A stretch of 64,000 bases of DNA from Tenebrio molitor (taxonomy: Eukaryota; Arthropoda; Insecta; Coleoptera; Tenebrionidae): NCBI RefSeq assembly GCF_963966145.1, contig NC_091048.1, positions 27,900,001 through 27,964,000 of the forward strand. Direction: 5' to 3'. The translations under genes were made by a program, and so were the position numbers. Below, in pieces: positions 49,201-58,099 of the stretch (positions are counted from its first letter, which is position 1; each line of letters opens with the position of its first letter). The notes under the pieces were generated by a model, which saw nothing but the letters and a program-made list of their open reading frames with translations, was not told where the DNA came from and did no database searches.

Positions 49201-50346
49201 ACCCTGTATTTACATATACGAGTGCCGCCATATTGAAAAAATAAAAAGTCTGTAATAAAACATTCTATAAACTTAATAGTCTTGACTGAAGCATTTAAAA
49301 ATAATGTGTACCTAAAATGAATAATTTTATCAGAAAAAAATATTGTCGCACTTTGATGGGAATAATTTATTTTGGTCTGATTTGTCTAGCTCACATTGAA
49401 TTAGTTGGACACGATAGGAAAAATACTTTTTGGTCAATTTTATCAAGATTAGTGTACAGCGACGAGTGGTAAGCAAAATTTAGTACTGGAATAAAGAAGC
49501 AACTTAAAAAGGTTCTTCTCTGTTGCCCTTAAGAAATGATGAAGAAGACTTTTGCAGTTTTATGACGAATTATACATTTTCACTAGAACGAGTCTTGTTC
49601 TTCCTTTCTTCGTCCGTTTATTATTTATTAAAAAAAAAAAAATTCTTATGGCTTGTCGTTAACCTTTGACTAATTTCGGACGCTTCAAAGCAGCACCGCC
49701 GATCAACGGATCACCACTTATAATTTCTTTATTACTGCATACTTGACCAACATGAAAAAAAAAGAGTCTAAAATTTATTCAGTAGCGTAACGTGTGTCTC
49801 GATGTGGCGAATTTGTAGATGAAGTCATCAGCAAAAGTACTTTCTTTAAAGAGATTCAACCGACGACATCGTCGAGAGACGAACAACAGGGGTCTAATGT
49901 TGCAACCCTGCGACGCTCCACGTGAAGTTTTTGACGAAATTAAAACAGTATTCCTCGCACTAATTCTACTCACTTTTTGCGTCATTCTAAAATATTTTCG
50001 CTTCTTGATTCACATTTTTTTTACTCGTGGAGCTATTCCAAACACCGTGATGTCGCCGTAAAATAATCCGATCGATAAATCGCCTCGCGAATTTGATTTT
50101 TAGACATTAAAGCCAACCATCTGTGGACATTCAAATTTATTCAAATCCGTCGACATCCGAGAAAATCGTAAAGTTGGTAACGGTAACACGGATCGTGTCG
50201 TTTATTTTGCAGACGACGAGCCGAAGAAATTGGTGAGCGAAGTGGTCCTTCTGACGGACGACCGCAACCTCCGCGTCAAGGCGCTGGCGAGGGACGTCCC
50301 CGTCAGGGAGCTCGTAGATTTCATGCAGTGGGCCGGACTAGGATGA
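24012..50346 (+). CDS. Smg6: Smg6 / EST1A nonsense-mediated decay endonuclease
   Basis: SMG6 is the endonuclease that cuts nonsense-containing mRNA near the premature stop codon; it joins the UPF1 and exon-junction complexes in the cytoplasm. Thirteen exons join in phase: 24012-25232, 28802-28950, 29002-30214, 30265-30375, 33243-33526, 38473-38618, 41309-41561, 41628-41728, 45611-45888, 46280-46450, 47309-47456, 47614-47913 and 50213-50346 (4509 bases, 1502 residues; human SMG6 is 1419). Domains: EJC-binding motifs at about residues 4-14 and 65-75, a disordered Arg-rich region to about 630, a 14-3-3-like/EST1 helical domain from about 640, an acidic linker, and a C-terminal PIN domain from about 1320. 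The chosen ATG is the one directly before the first EJC motif; the frame is open upstream to 23811, but those residues do not look like the family. Confidence 0.95.
26162..26390 (+). repeat. Dispersed repeat, copy 2
   Basis: Homologous to 6401-6688 in the same orientation. It lacks about 50 bp of the central stem of copy 1. Lies in Smg6 intron 1. No coding capacity; probably a MITE or SINE-like family. Confidence 0.85.
26952..26965 (-). promoter_or_regulatory. CTCF-like binding site
   Basis: Minus strand reads CCAGTAGGTGGCGC, which fits all 14 positions of the CTCF core CCASYAGRKGGCRS; the AGGTGGCGC core is also the insect CTCF preference. Lies in Smg6 intron 1. The site is inferred from sequence only. 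Confidence 0.45.
27156..27410. mobile_element. Foldback element in Smg6 intron 1
   Basis: Left end taccgtgtgagcaacaagta and the reverse complement of the right end, tacagggtgagcaacaataa, match, and the similarity extends to gttggcaa about 35 bp in. The centre is AT-rich and non-coding. One of a group of foldbacks with TACAGGGTG-type ends in this window. Confidence 0.75.
27518..27614. repeat. Hairpin repeat in Smg6 intron 1
   Basis: gttttataagggttgatttg, then gcgcac...gtagaaaac, pairs with the complement of gttttctatgggacaagtgcgccaatc and ccttataaaac. Loop of about 12 bp. Confidence 0.75.
28802..28950 (+). CDS. Smg6: Smg6 exon 2: Ser-rich linker
   Basis: Acceptor aattgcag, donor gtgagc. Codes DWSEEVELNDRLEAEALSDA followed by a Ser-rich stretch and a basic end (NPKKSKK). 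The phase matches exons 1 and 3, and only a 51-base intron separates it from exon 3. No domain recognised. Confidence 0.88.
29002..30214 (+). CDS. Smg6: Smg6 exon 3: Arg-rich region and start of 14-3-3-like/EST1 domain
   Basis: The first ~180 residues are Arg/Ser-rich (RRNKRRSGSRARDASLDN). The EST1 domain then opens at YTTDQFGNIRPGWYDE and runs through helices including WKILYHNIIEVTRK and LGYIGLALISAQKLLLFLGD to the TPR-like CRQWYIKAHEINPKNGKPYN with QLAVLA. This is the EST1/SMG5-7 signature fold that binds phosphorylated UPF1 in SMG7 and resembles 14-3-3. Confidence 0.94.
30265..41728 (+). CDS. Smg6: Smg6 exons 4-8: rest of the helical EST1 domain
   Basis: Five exons: 30265-30375 (LDAVYYYMRSLMSSNP, SLFDENRKK), 33243-33526 (basic Glu/Arg-rich insert, HETWIRPDGG, FVISYLHVHGKLITRIG), 38473-38618 (MESFQEAAMQMLKEFRALLQ), 41309-41561 (LVVSLQMFNLILERCVSLL) and 41628-41728 (DAWARLATLMNLLEKLDQ). 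LFDENRKK and YLHVHGKLITRIG are family landmarks. Introns of 2.9, 4.9, 2.7 and 0.07 kb separate them; all phases agree. Confidence 0.92.
31757..32125. repeat. Inverted repeat in Smg6 intron 4
   Basis: Left arm atcgcgcgttcaaatgaatt and right arm (complement) atcgcgcgttcaaatgaaat extend about 45 bp with few changes, to gcgttggaaa. Probably a foldback element; the middle is AT-rich. Confidence 0.75.
32789..32802 (+). promoter_or_regulatory. Possible CTCF-like binding site
   Basis: CCGCTAGGTGGCGG matches 13 of 14 positions of CCASYAGRKGGCRS. In Smg6 intron 4, oriented opposite to the site at 26952. Weaker evidence than that site. Confidence 0.35.
33527..38472 (+). other. Smg6: Smg6 intron 5
   Basis: 4.9 kb. 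It carries the dispersed 18-mer ggccacgataaacaaaac at 33973 and an RT relic at 37.5 kb. A GC-rich stretch (34.4-36.6 kb) has only short unrecognised open frames. No gene or RNA seen. Confidence 0.6.
37490..37780 (+). mobile_element. Non-LTR reverse transcriptase relic in Smg6 intron 5
   Basis: The plus strand reads SGVPQGLVLGLLLFIIFIAY from about 37511, the RT motif usually written SGVPQGSVLGPLLF. A badly decayed FADD-like box follows (FYDEIKKFSHAA). The surroundings are stop-ridden. It is a different subfamily from the 3.3-kb relic. Confidence 0.65.
38619..41308 (+). other. Smg6: Smg6 intron 6
   Basis: 2.7 kb. GC-rich parts at 38.9-39.3 and 40.2-41.1 kb give long chance open frames on both strands. 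A single TACAGGGTA-type end at about 39669 has no partner nearby, suggesting a truncated foldback. Confidence 0.55.
42410..42865 (+). mobile_element. Internally deleted mariner/Tc1-type transposase relic
   Basis: Plus strand: the N-terminal helix-turn-helix-like NSEHADIVLTYGEALCILW is followed after a much shortened middle by a C-terminal EELFRRRLQRCMENN and, one base out of frame, GQFEHFL with a stop. The end matches insect Tc1/mariner-type transposases that finish RVxxCIExxGGHFEHLL. The catalytic core is deleted. Lies in Smg6 intron 8. Confidence 0.55.
44058..44549. mobile_element. Foldback element in Smg6 intron 8
   Basis: Left end tacagggtgtctcaaaattc and the reverse complement of the right end, tacgggatgtctcaattttc, pair over about 50 bp with mismatches (shared gcgaattcc and aattcagag). 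492 bp, no ORF. Confidence 0.8.
45611..46450 (+). CDS. Smg6: Smg6 exons 9-10: linker to the PIN domain
   Basis: 45611-45888 codes YEQVKLPEDSVLNGFTPLM through LRMNKLLFFGTVFLCGLEPP, the conserved block before the PIN domain in SMG6. 46280-46450 codes a very acidic stretch (MESFSDEEEEEISNGG) followed by a basic helix (RKVELERTQRRQELHKQR). The acidic/basic linker is probably flexible. Confidence 0.92.
47309..50346 (+). CDS. Smg6: Smg6 exons 11-13: PIN endonuclease domain
   Basis: 47309-47456 codes the first strand and helix (KYLVPDTNCFIDHLDRI; first catalytic Asp, equivalent to human D1251). 47614-47913 codes VLSELEGLSRGGKSP and FKNDDKILATCLVL (second Asp, human D1353). 50213-50346 codes VVLLTDDRNLRVKALARD (third Asp, human D1392) and ends ELVDFMQWAGLG, stop. 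All three metal-binding Asp are kept, so the enzyme should be active. A 2.3-kb intron full of mobile-element relics sits before the last exon. Confidence 0.95.
48400..48480 (-). mobile_element. Reverse transcriptase motif relic
   Basis: Minus strand reads LGVSQGDNIKPVLFLSLYKM, a decayed form of the GVPQGxxLxPLLFxxF motif. It belongs with the relics at 49.8 kb and 55.4-56.6 kb and lies antisense in the Smg6 intron before the last exon. Confidence 0.6.
48735..49208. mobile_element. Long-arm foldback element in Smg6 intron 12
   Basis: Inverted arms of about 95 bp, roughly 90% alike, start tacagggtgtaacaaaaata and, on the other strand, tacagggtgtaacagaaata. 474 bp. TA at both outer edges is consistent with TA target duplication. 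No transposase remains. Confidence 0.88.
49779..49990 (-). mobile_element. Reverse transcriptase fragment with FADD box
   Basis: Minus-strand open stretch reads SRGASQGCNIRPLLFVSRRC then FKESTFADDFIYKFATSRH. The PLLF and FADD boxes sit closer together than in a full RT but in the right order. Antisense in Smg6 intron 12. It is the best preserved member of the 48-57 kb RT family. Confidence 0.75.
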
Positions 50347-51055
50347 ACCTCGAAGAATCCAAGGCGCTAATACGAGCAGTCACTAGCAAAAAAGGGGCGA
50401 GATCTCGAGATAACGGTGAGGAGAGCCAGTCAACTCGCCGCCACCCTCTCACCTCTAAAGCGACTTTTATTTACAGATTTATGACCTACGTACTTCTCAC
50501 TGCTAGACAAGAATTCATGTACTTGTTTAAGTTAAATTAATCGTTACTGTAGTTTGTTTCATTTAGCGTGGGGTTTGATGTCACCTTTTTAACTGTTTTT
50601 TACACGTTCTCTCGATCGGGTTGTGAGATGTTGCATTCCTCGTGTCCCCCGATTAGGTTCTTTCTTCACACGCACACAACAACAACAACAACACCACCAA
50701 CACAATCACAACCGTACATAAATTAGCGCGCCGTGCCATTTTTAATTATCTTTTATTTATGTAATCCGTCATTTTATATACACAGTATTTTTACCCCCTC
50801 ACATCCTGGGTTTTATTTGTCCCTAGCACTAGCGACATCATGTACTTATTTTAATTTCTTTTCTTTTTTTGTATATATCAATCTATTACTGTAAAACGAG
50901 ACGTTCATCCTGTCCCTGATGATTTTTTTTTGTGTTTTTTAACAACTTACTGTATCTAGGATTTATACGAGTAAATTATATGAACTGTTGTTAATTATTG
51001 CAATTGTTTTGCTCAGGAATTTATTGTAAATAAATAAATAAATAATATGATTACG
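50347..51055 (+). other. Smg6: Smg6 3' UTR and poly(A) region
   Basis: The UTR is AT-rich with a CAA repeat near 50676. Overlapping AATAAA hexamers at 51027-51045 are followed by a TG-rich stretch (51059-51082), a typical cleavage/polyadenylation arrangement, placing the transcript end near 51050. Confidence 0.65.
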
Positions 51056-52238
51056 TACATTGTGCTCTGGTGTTGTTCTGTCGTCTCCTCTTATTGGCGA
51101 AACGCTGCGACCGAGTGTTTGTGTTGGCAATCAGTCTGCGGTTGTGTAATTATGGTTTATTTATGGTGGCCGAAGAGGACGAGCGCACGTCTCGCGCGGC
51201 GGCGGCGGTTCATTCATGATACGTTTCGATTTGATTGTCCGTTTTGCGACGGCACAATCGCGAATTTAGCGATTCACCTTGCGGTGCGCCGCGGTTAATT
51301 GCGGCGGTCTTCGGGCGCACCCTTGCGCCGCCGTCCACCTCTTCTTCGTCGTGCCAATTTTTTTTGTGTGTTGGACGGGCGCGTTCCGAATTTAATCGGA
51401 GGATTTCCCAATCCACATTTCGTGAAACAATGCGCGCTTCTCTCGCTCGAATACTCTCGCATAATTGGCGCATTGTGGATTCGCAACGCGTCGAGTTATC
51501 GGTGAATACTAATAAGTGTGCTGCCGAGATCTAGACATCTACACACATCACTTCTTGGCGTATTGGATATGCGGTTCGAGTAAGATCTATGCGTGAGAAC
51601 GACGGAACCCACTTGACGCGAACACCACGCCTTTGCGATTTCGATGCGGCGCATCGGAAGTTGTTCGCCACGGACGAGGACGTGCGGAATTCGAGGGCTG
51701 CGACTTCGCCGAAAAACGCTACGAGTGGGGGCGGTCGAGGGGCCAAAAGATCTGACTCATTTTTGGTGGCAAACTTGTCTATTTCGAAAAGAAAGAGGAA
51801 AATGCTGGATTTTGGTTTCCTTCGAAATTCGAAAGAAATTCTTCCCAGACGTTGAGAAAAAAAGAGTAGAGCGGTTTACGATGTGCCGTCTGGGATGCAA
51901 AGTGTCTTCAAGTAATTAGAAGAAAAGCACTAAAAATAATGCACAAATAAATATTCTGTGCTGAAACTTGACGAACGCAAAAATTGTCGAAGCTTTCTGC
52001 AAGTTAAACAGAGATAAAGATGATTGTAAGACTGAACGTGGGAAGAATGCGTTGCCTATAACGTGAGGCGAAGAAAGTGACGGACCAGATCAGAGATCAA
52101 ATATCTAAAAATAACGAAGAAAAAAAAAGGGAATAAATTCAAACATTAATCAATCGGTAAAATATTTTCCATCAATACCATGTACCACATTCGATATTAT
52201 GACAAGTGGCCAATGTAGAATAGCATATTATAATACGA

Positions 52239-52340
52239 GTTTAATAATACGCTTTATTATCACATGAGTGTGTTTAAAGCACGACGAGCGTACCGAGAAG
52301 TACTTTAACGGAACGAATGTGATAATACGTCTTATTAAAC
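52239..52340. repeat. Hairpin repeat with TTATTA-rich arms
   Basis: gtttaataatacgctttatt and the complement of the right end, gtttaataagacgtattatc, pair over about 30 bp around a GC-richer loop (agcacgacgagcgtaccgag). Same design as the 27.5-kb hairpin. Confidence 0.7.
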
Positions 52341-52560
52341 GAGTATAATATACTATTTTATCTGCTTTGCTTTACTAATTCCTGAAATTTCAGCTGTTCA
52401 AGTTTTCATATTAGACTAGGGACTTTCGCGTGGGTTGGTAACAGACAGTTTTCACAAAAATGTAAGGTTATTTTACTAAATTTACTTCGTAGTGTCACTG
52501 GTTACCTTGACGCCTGACGTCAAACGGCTGATTTTGCCAATATAATAAAACCTAAAAATT

Positions 52561-52607
52561 ACCAAAAACAGTTTAATAATATGCTTCATTATTAAACTGT
52601 TTTCGGT
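52561..52607. repeat. Short near-perfect hairpin
   Basis: accaaaaacagtttaataat and attattaaactgttttcggt are complementary with one mismatch around a 7-bp loop. It shares gtttaataat with the hairpin 220 bp upstream, so both may be parts of one element. Confidence 0.75.
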
Positions 52608-55429
52608 AATAATGAGCCTATTTGTAACTCAAAGTAGATAAAATATGTTTTTGACCTAACAGGATGTTAACAAAAAAAAGCAGTTGCATTTTAATTCGAG
52701 CAAATAAAATTTGGATCACAATTTTTTACTTGGCAGTAAATGTCAGACTTTGAGACAGGAAATTGATTATTTCCTTTAATTAGTTTTATCTAAACCGATC
52801 AGATTGGCTGAAATTCCAATTTGCCAGTAATTTGATCGGACTATATTTTTTGAAAGAAAAATATTGCAGAAAAACGTATTAAACGGTGCATTGTCGTATT
52901 CATAAATATATTTTTCAAGAAATAGGACAAATTGTCGACACTGATGGGGGATGTTACTACTGATTGTTTTTCAAAAAGTTTTTCCACTTCAAATATTTTT
53001 TGATGTTCAAATTTTTTGGATTAAATTAACTTACCTAGTGATCTTGCAGTTTTGGTATTTTGTGGAACGAAAATGTTCAAGTTCAATTTTTGTGTCTTAC
53101 AAAATAAAGGCATTTATATGGACGGCATGTCACATTACATTTACTTATGATGCAATGAATATTAAAAGTGTATATGACAAGTGAGAATAAAAGAAAACCT
53201 TACATAACCATTGTATTTGCAAATGAGGAATTTTTGGGCCAAATATTTCTTTTATTCATTTTTTTTTTTTTGAAAACTAAGAAGAGAAAAAAGGATCGAA
53301 ACGAAATGGTTTCAACAAAATGGAACTCGAACACACTTTGCATAAACATAAAACACAAGAACATTTCTGTCCTTCGCGCAATATTTGTAGTTTTGACACG
53401 TTTTGAAGAGAACATTTTGGTCCAATATAAAGACGACAAAAAATTTTTATTTGTTACAATTCTTTAAAAAAAATCTGGCTTCTAATGGGGCCAAATCTGG
53501 AGAATACCGATGATGAGCATTACTTCCAAATCAGAATTTTAAATACCGGTTATGTTGCTGCATAATTTTGACAAAGCAGGACACCTTTTTTCCTTTTTAT
53601 AAAATATTTTGGAGAACTTATTTATGGAATACATAATTGTATATTACGTTATTAGCAGCAAAAATGATGTAGAAAATTGGGTTGACTGATAAATTAATGC
53701 AGCTCGTTTTGGAAAGCGTTACTATGACTATGACTAGTATAAACAACGCTGAGAAGAAAATTCGAAATTTCTTTTTATAATTATTCATCTGTCAATCCGT
53801 TTTAATTTGGATAGACTTTGTAGTTTTTGTATGTAGATATGTCAGATCCAGAAACGAATTTGTTAAAATTTTAGTAAAGAATTTCAAATGATTTATCTAG
53901 TTTATTTTATCTGCCGCTCGTCAGATGCCATGACAATTAAGTGACACTTTAGCATTATAGTGTCATATTTTACTGATGTTTGAAGAAAAAAAAATTAAAC
54001 CAATAAATATTTTCCAGTAAATATTTTGAATTTTTTTCGAAGAAATAAATCACCGTTGTTACAACAAAATAGACAGCTACTTGGCATTAACCGAATCATA
54101 TCGAAAATATTCTTAATTACTCGTACCGAGTACCGTTCGTCCTTCGAAAACACTATTAGCAAAACTTTTTTTTTCAAATTTACTCCGTCCTCAACGTCCA
54201 CACCTTATTTGCTTTTCTGCTTTTAGAAAAACAGTTATTTCAAGTACAAGTTTTTTATTTGCAAATAAATTAAAACGTCTGTTAATACGCATCCGAAATG
54301 TACGTTAATTGTTTTCAAATATTTGACATCGAATCGTCTTCAAGGTAACAACTTTTTTCCTCGATCGGTACAAAATGTTATAGTTCAATCGGTATTGTAC
54401 AGCCCGAGGTGAAGTTTTAGCCAAGAATGTGGCTGCGAATTTCTCATTCGTCACACGAATTCCTGAATAACTATAAATCTTCGATTTTCGTGTCGTCGAA
54501 TTTTTTTCCGATCGCTGCAAACATCACGCTACCCATGAGAGACGCGCGTCCCGTTCGCGTCGATTCTGACGCTTTTCCGAAGCCGCCTCCTCGTCCTTCG
54601 AGAGTGACCGGGCACGGCTGCGATTGTTTTCAATTGACAATCGAAAAAATCGCAATAATAGGGCCCTAAGATTGAATGGGAACTGGTTTGGCTACGGGCC
54701 ACGGCCGAAAAAAAATCTATTTTCGACTTGAGTGGCAACGCTAATAAAATTTGATTACAATGAAGATAGTTGGTGGAATTAAAGTTCAGTGTACTTGGAC
54801 GCGGAACGGCCCCGTCATCCGCGAATCGCCGTCCCCGCACTGCCGCCGCCGCCGCCGCGATTAAAATATTTCCCGCCCCCGCTCCGCCGCTTCGTGGAAT
54901 CGCGCGGCTCGCGGGAAGGAAACGATTTGAAGCTCCATTTCGGAACGTTTTCGGTAATTGCGCGCGAAAAAATTGCCAATCTCGACGGTTAATTTCTTGT
55001 AATTGAGTCCGCGGTGGCCGTCGCGGTTCAAGGACCATCGACGGCCATTGTTTGGGTCGATTAGAATATCGGGAAGTCGACTTCCCTGTTTGCTCGTTTG
55101 TTGCCGTCGAAGAAGAGTTGATGACCGCCTCTGGCCCTCCTCTTCGCGAATTTGACCATTCGGGGGCAACAAATGCCGCCAACGCCGCCGCGAGACCTCC
55201 GACCCTTCGCCCACGACCGAAACAAAACGGCCGCGGCCAACTCGCCGGCGACTCGCGATTTATTTAAATCTGATGTCACGAGCCGGCCAGACATGATGGA
55301 CGCCATATTGGAAGACGAAGGTGAAGGTCGGAGATTTTTTCGCCCGTGATAACCACTTTTCAGGCTCATCCGTTCGACTGAATCGCACAAAAAAAAAGAA
55401 AACAAATCCACAACAATTTTTACGCTAAT

Positions 55430-56570
55430 TCCGTGAATTCCTCTTTTTTCTCTTCTTGTTAGGACAACAAAAATTGAATCGATAATATCGTTTGAAAAAT
55501 GAATAACATAGGTCTCATTTTGCAAACCTGCGGTAATCCACATGAAATTTATTAATGAGTAGTAATTGTACGTGTGTTAAGAGTTTTGAAAGTCAGTAGC
55601 AAAAGTATTTTCTAAATAATTTAATTGAAAGCATCGTTTTTGATGAGTAGGTCTAAGAATGCAAACCTGCGGTACTCCACCTCTTGTTGTTGCGGAAAAG
55701 AAAGCAACTTTGTTAATGTTGATTTTCAAAGATTTTTCGTACGATTTTTAATCAGTTTTGTACAATCAATTCTACTTATTTTTTCTGTTATTCATCGTAA
55801 TGAATCACGGAAGTCTGACAATGCAACCTTGCGTCACTCCAGATAAGTGTGGATAAGTTTTGAAATAAATTAAAATGTTTTACAAACCATTTTTACGGTG
55901 TCAGATGAGTTGAATGATGAAAATTAATGTATTTGAGAAGAATGTAATGAAGAATTTAATTAGAATTTTTTTGGAAAAAAATTGAATATGTTAAATATGA
56001 TATTTTCAAGGCTGTATTTGAAATATGTTAAAAGAAATAATCTGGAGAAGTAAATAATAATCAAAGAAGTTTGGAAATACCCCAAAAAGTGAAGAAAATT
56101 TTTTGAGTTAAAATAATACAATATCTTTTATACATGATGATGAATAGCGGAGGTCTAATACTGAAACCTTGTGGAACTCCAGAGAAAATATTCAAGAAAA
56201 AATAAGCAAGTGTGAAAAACTTACAAAATAATAAATTGTTTTACAAATCAAAAATAATGCAATGCAATTCCTTGATAGTATCTCTTATGTAAGATTTTTT
56301 TTAAACAAGTTCAAATATGTAAAATATGATGTTTTTCGAGGCCGAATTTGAAATATGTTAAAAGAAATACTGTCGAGTACTATAGAAGGGACCAAGTTTG
56401 TAAACAGACTCAAAAGTGATTTGAAGCACCTCAAAAGTGTAAAATCCGTCAAATTATTTGCACCAAAGAAATTCTATTGACAATATTGTTTATGTGAAAA
56501 ATGATGAATAACAGAGGTCTAAGGCTGCAACCTTGCGGAACGCCGCACACGAAAATTAGACAGTTTTCTT
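55430..56570 (-). repeat. Tandem array of five reverse transcriptase motif fragments
   Basis: Minus strand, five decayed copies of one RT patch: CGLPQVCKMRPMLFIF (near 55525), GGVPQVCILRPTH (near 55660), SGVTQGCIVRLP (near 55830), SGVPQGFSIRPPLFIIM (near 56160) and CGVPQGCSLRPLLFIIFH (near 56525). Non-coding DNA between the last copies is also repeated: 56001-56046 and 56331-56376 are nearly identical, giving a unit of about 330-365 bp. One RT has this motif once, so the patch was amplified locally. Confidence 0.75.
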
Positions 56571-56814
56571 AGTCAGTATTTTCAAAACTTTGGCACGGCT
56601 TTTTTTATTATTTTTTTTTTTTTCATTAGGTATCCATCTTAATGAACTACTTACCTTGGAAATTAGGAAAGTTTTCAAAACATCTAAACTCTTGAAGATT
56701 TACGATACCTAATTTAAAAAAATAATCATTTTGAAAACAAATTCAAAAATTGGTGATTTTTAAGACCTAGAAAATTAAAAAGCGACAATGACTTTATTAA
56801 ACTACAAAGAAAAT

Positions 56815-57106
56815 TTTACGTTGTTTTAGCATAATAGGAGGCCATGGAAATTTTGCCTTTAATTTGGTAGTAAAGCTGTCTGTAATGTTTTTCAAAGTTT
56901 GAGGTTATAAATAGCGTCAATGTCTAGTGCATTGTTGTCAGTTTTACTAGTTTACAATAGAAAACTACTCAGACATGGCGGGAAATTCAGCAACATTCAT
57001 TTTGATAAGTCCGCATGTCAGGCACTTTACTGACGGAAATCAAACAGCGTGTCCAACGTTAAAAAAATAAATCATGGCCTCCCATTACGCCAAAACAATG
57101 TGAACG
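56815..57106. mobile_element. Foldback element
   Basis: Left arm ttacgttgttttagcataat then aggaggccatgg pairs with the reverse complement of the right arm, acattgttttggcgtaatgg then gaggccatga. Arms about 33 bp; no coding content between. Confidence 0.7.
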
Positions 57107-57259
57107 GTGTTTAGTGCTTCAACTACTCAAAGTTTTAGAAGTTGAGAAGAAAAATCACTAAACGAAAACGATCTCAAAATCACAAAATGAAAATTGTCAC
57201 ATCTTTGACTTCTGGGTTGGATAAAAAAATGTCATTCTGCGTAAAAAATGTCTTTTTCA

Positions 57260-57400
57260 AAAATGTATCCAGTTCAGTGACCTGCAGATTCACCCGATTT
57301 ATGTCCCATTGAACCCACAAATAGAACAAAAACTGCTAGTTTTTGGGAAAACTTGTTTTTTTTTTCGAAATCGTTCGGATAAATCATTGGTCTTTGTGAG
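57260..57400 (+). mobile_element. Tc1/mariner transposase fragment
   Basis: Plus strand reads PADSPDLCPIEPTNRTKTAS from about 57281, the WPxxSPDLNPIE box of Tc1/mariner transposases. No other part of the enzyme can be read around it. Lies just after a foldback element and 0.7 kb before the transposase-fragment tandem array. Confidence 0.6.
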
Positions 57401-58099
57401 CCTTTCTCACACACTTTGACCTCCAGTTTCGAAAAAGGTGGGCCCATTTCGGTCCTCGCCTTTGTGGCGGCACGTCTCTGGGTGCGTATGAGCCATGCCC
57501 CGGCACATAAATCAATTTTTGCTTTTGACTTATTGGGCAACGGGTTTTACCATCTACCGTTCATTACTCCACGCCGAGGTTTACGTGCAATAAATTATTA
57601 ATTTATGCATTCGTCCCGGCAGGACGCCGCCGAAATCCTCCCGGGTCCTCCATCATCACTTTTCGCCCAGAAAAAACCGCGAGCGAACCCGCCAACTCGA
57701 CCGCTCCATATGGCGCGCGAATTTTCCGCAATACACTTTCGCGGCGACGTGCATGTGTGCATATATGCGAAGAGAAACGATCCACCGCCTCCAGACCGTC
57801 GACCGGTTGTTGCACTTGCACTTGTCACTCTTTTGTTTCATATCACGAGACCTTTAAATAAACAACAAAAGGTAAACATTTGCTCCCGCGTAATAATTAC
57901 CTTGGGAATGGAAACAAGCTCGGCAAACTCAGGTGTATGTGTTGTATGTACCCATGGTGCGCCATTATTAAATGTTGATTTTGCGCTTGCACGGTCACCC
58001 CGTACGAGGGTACCTCTCCCGGGGGCCGAGGTTTTCGCGTGGGAGTTGCCCGATCGGTCCGGGGGGGTCAGACACCCGCTCTCGGGAATGCACAGTTAA

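Larger units (their letters stand above)
51056..55429. other. Intergenic DNA after Smg6, no gene recognised
   Basis: GC-rich islands at 51.1-51.8 and 54.53-55.37 kb enclose AT-rich DNA with hairpins. The short frames in the islands are not recognised. These islands may be regulatory DNA or unseen exons of a neighbour. Confidence 0.5.
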
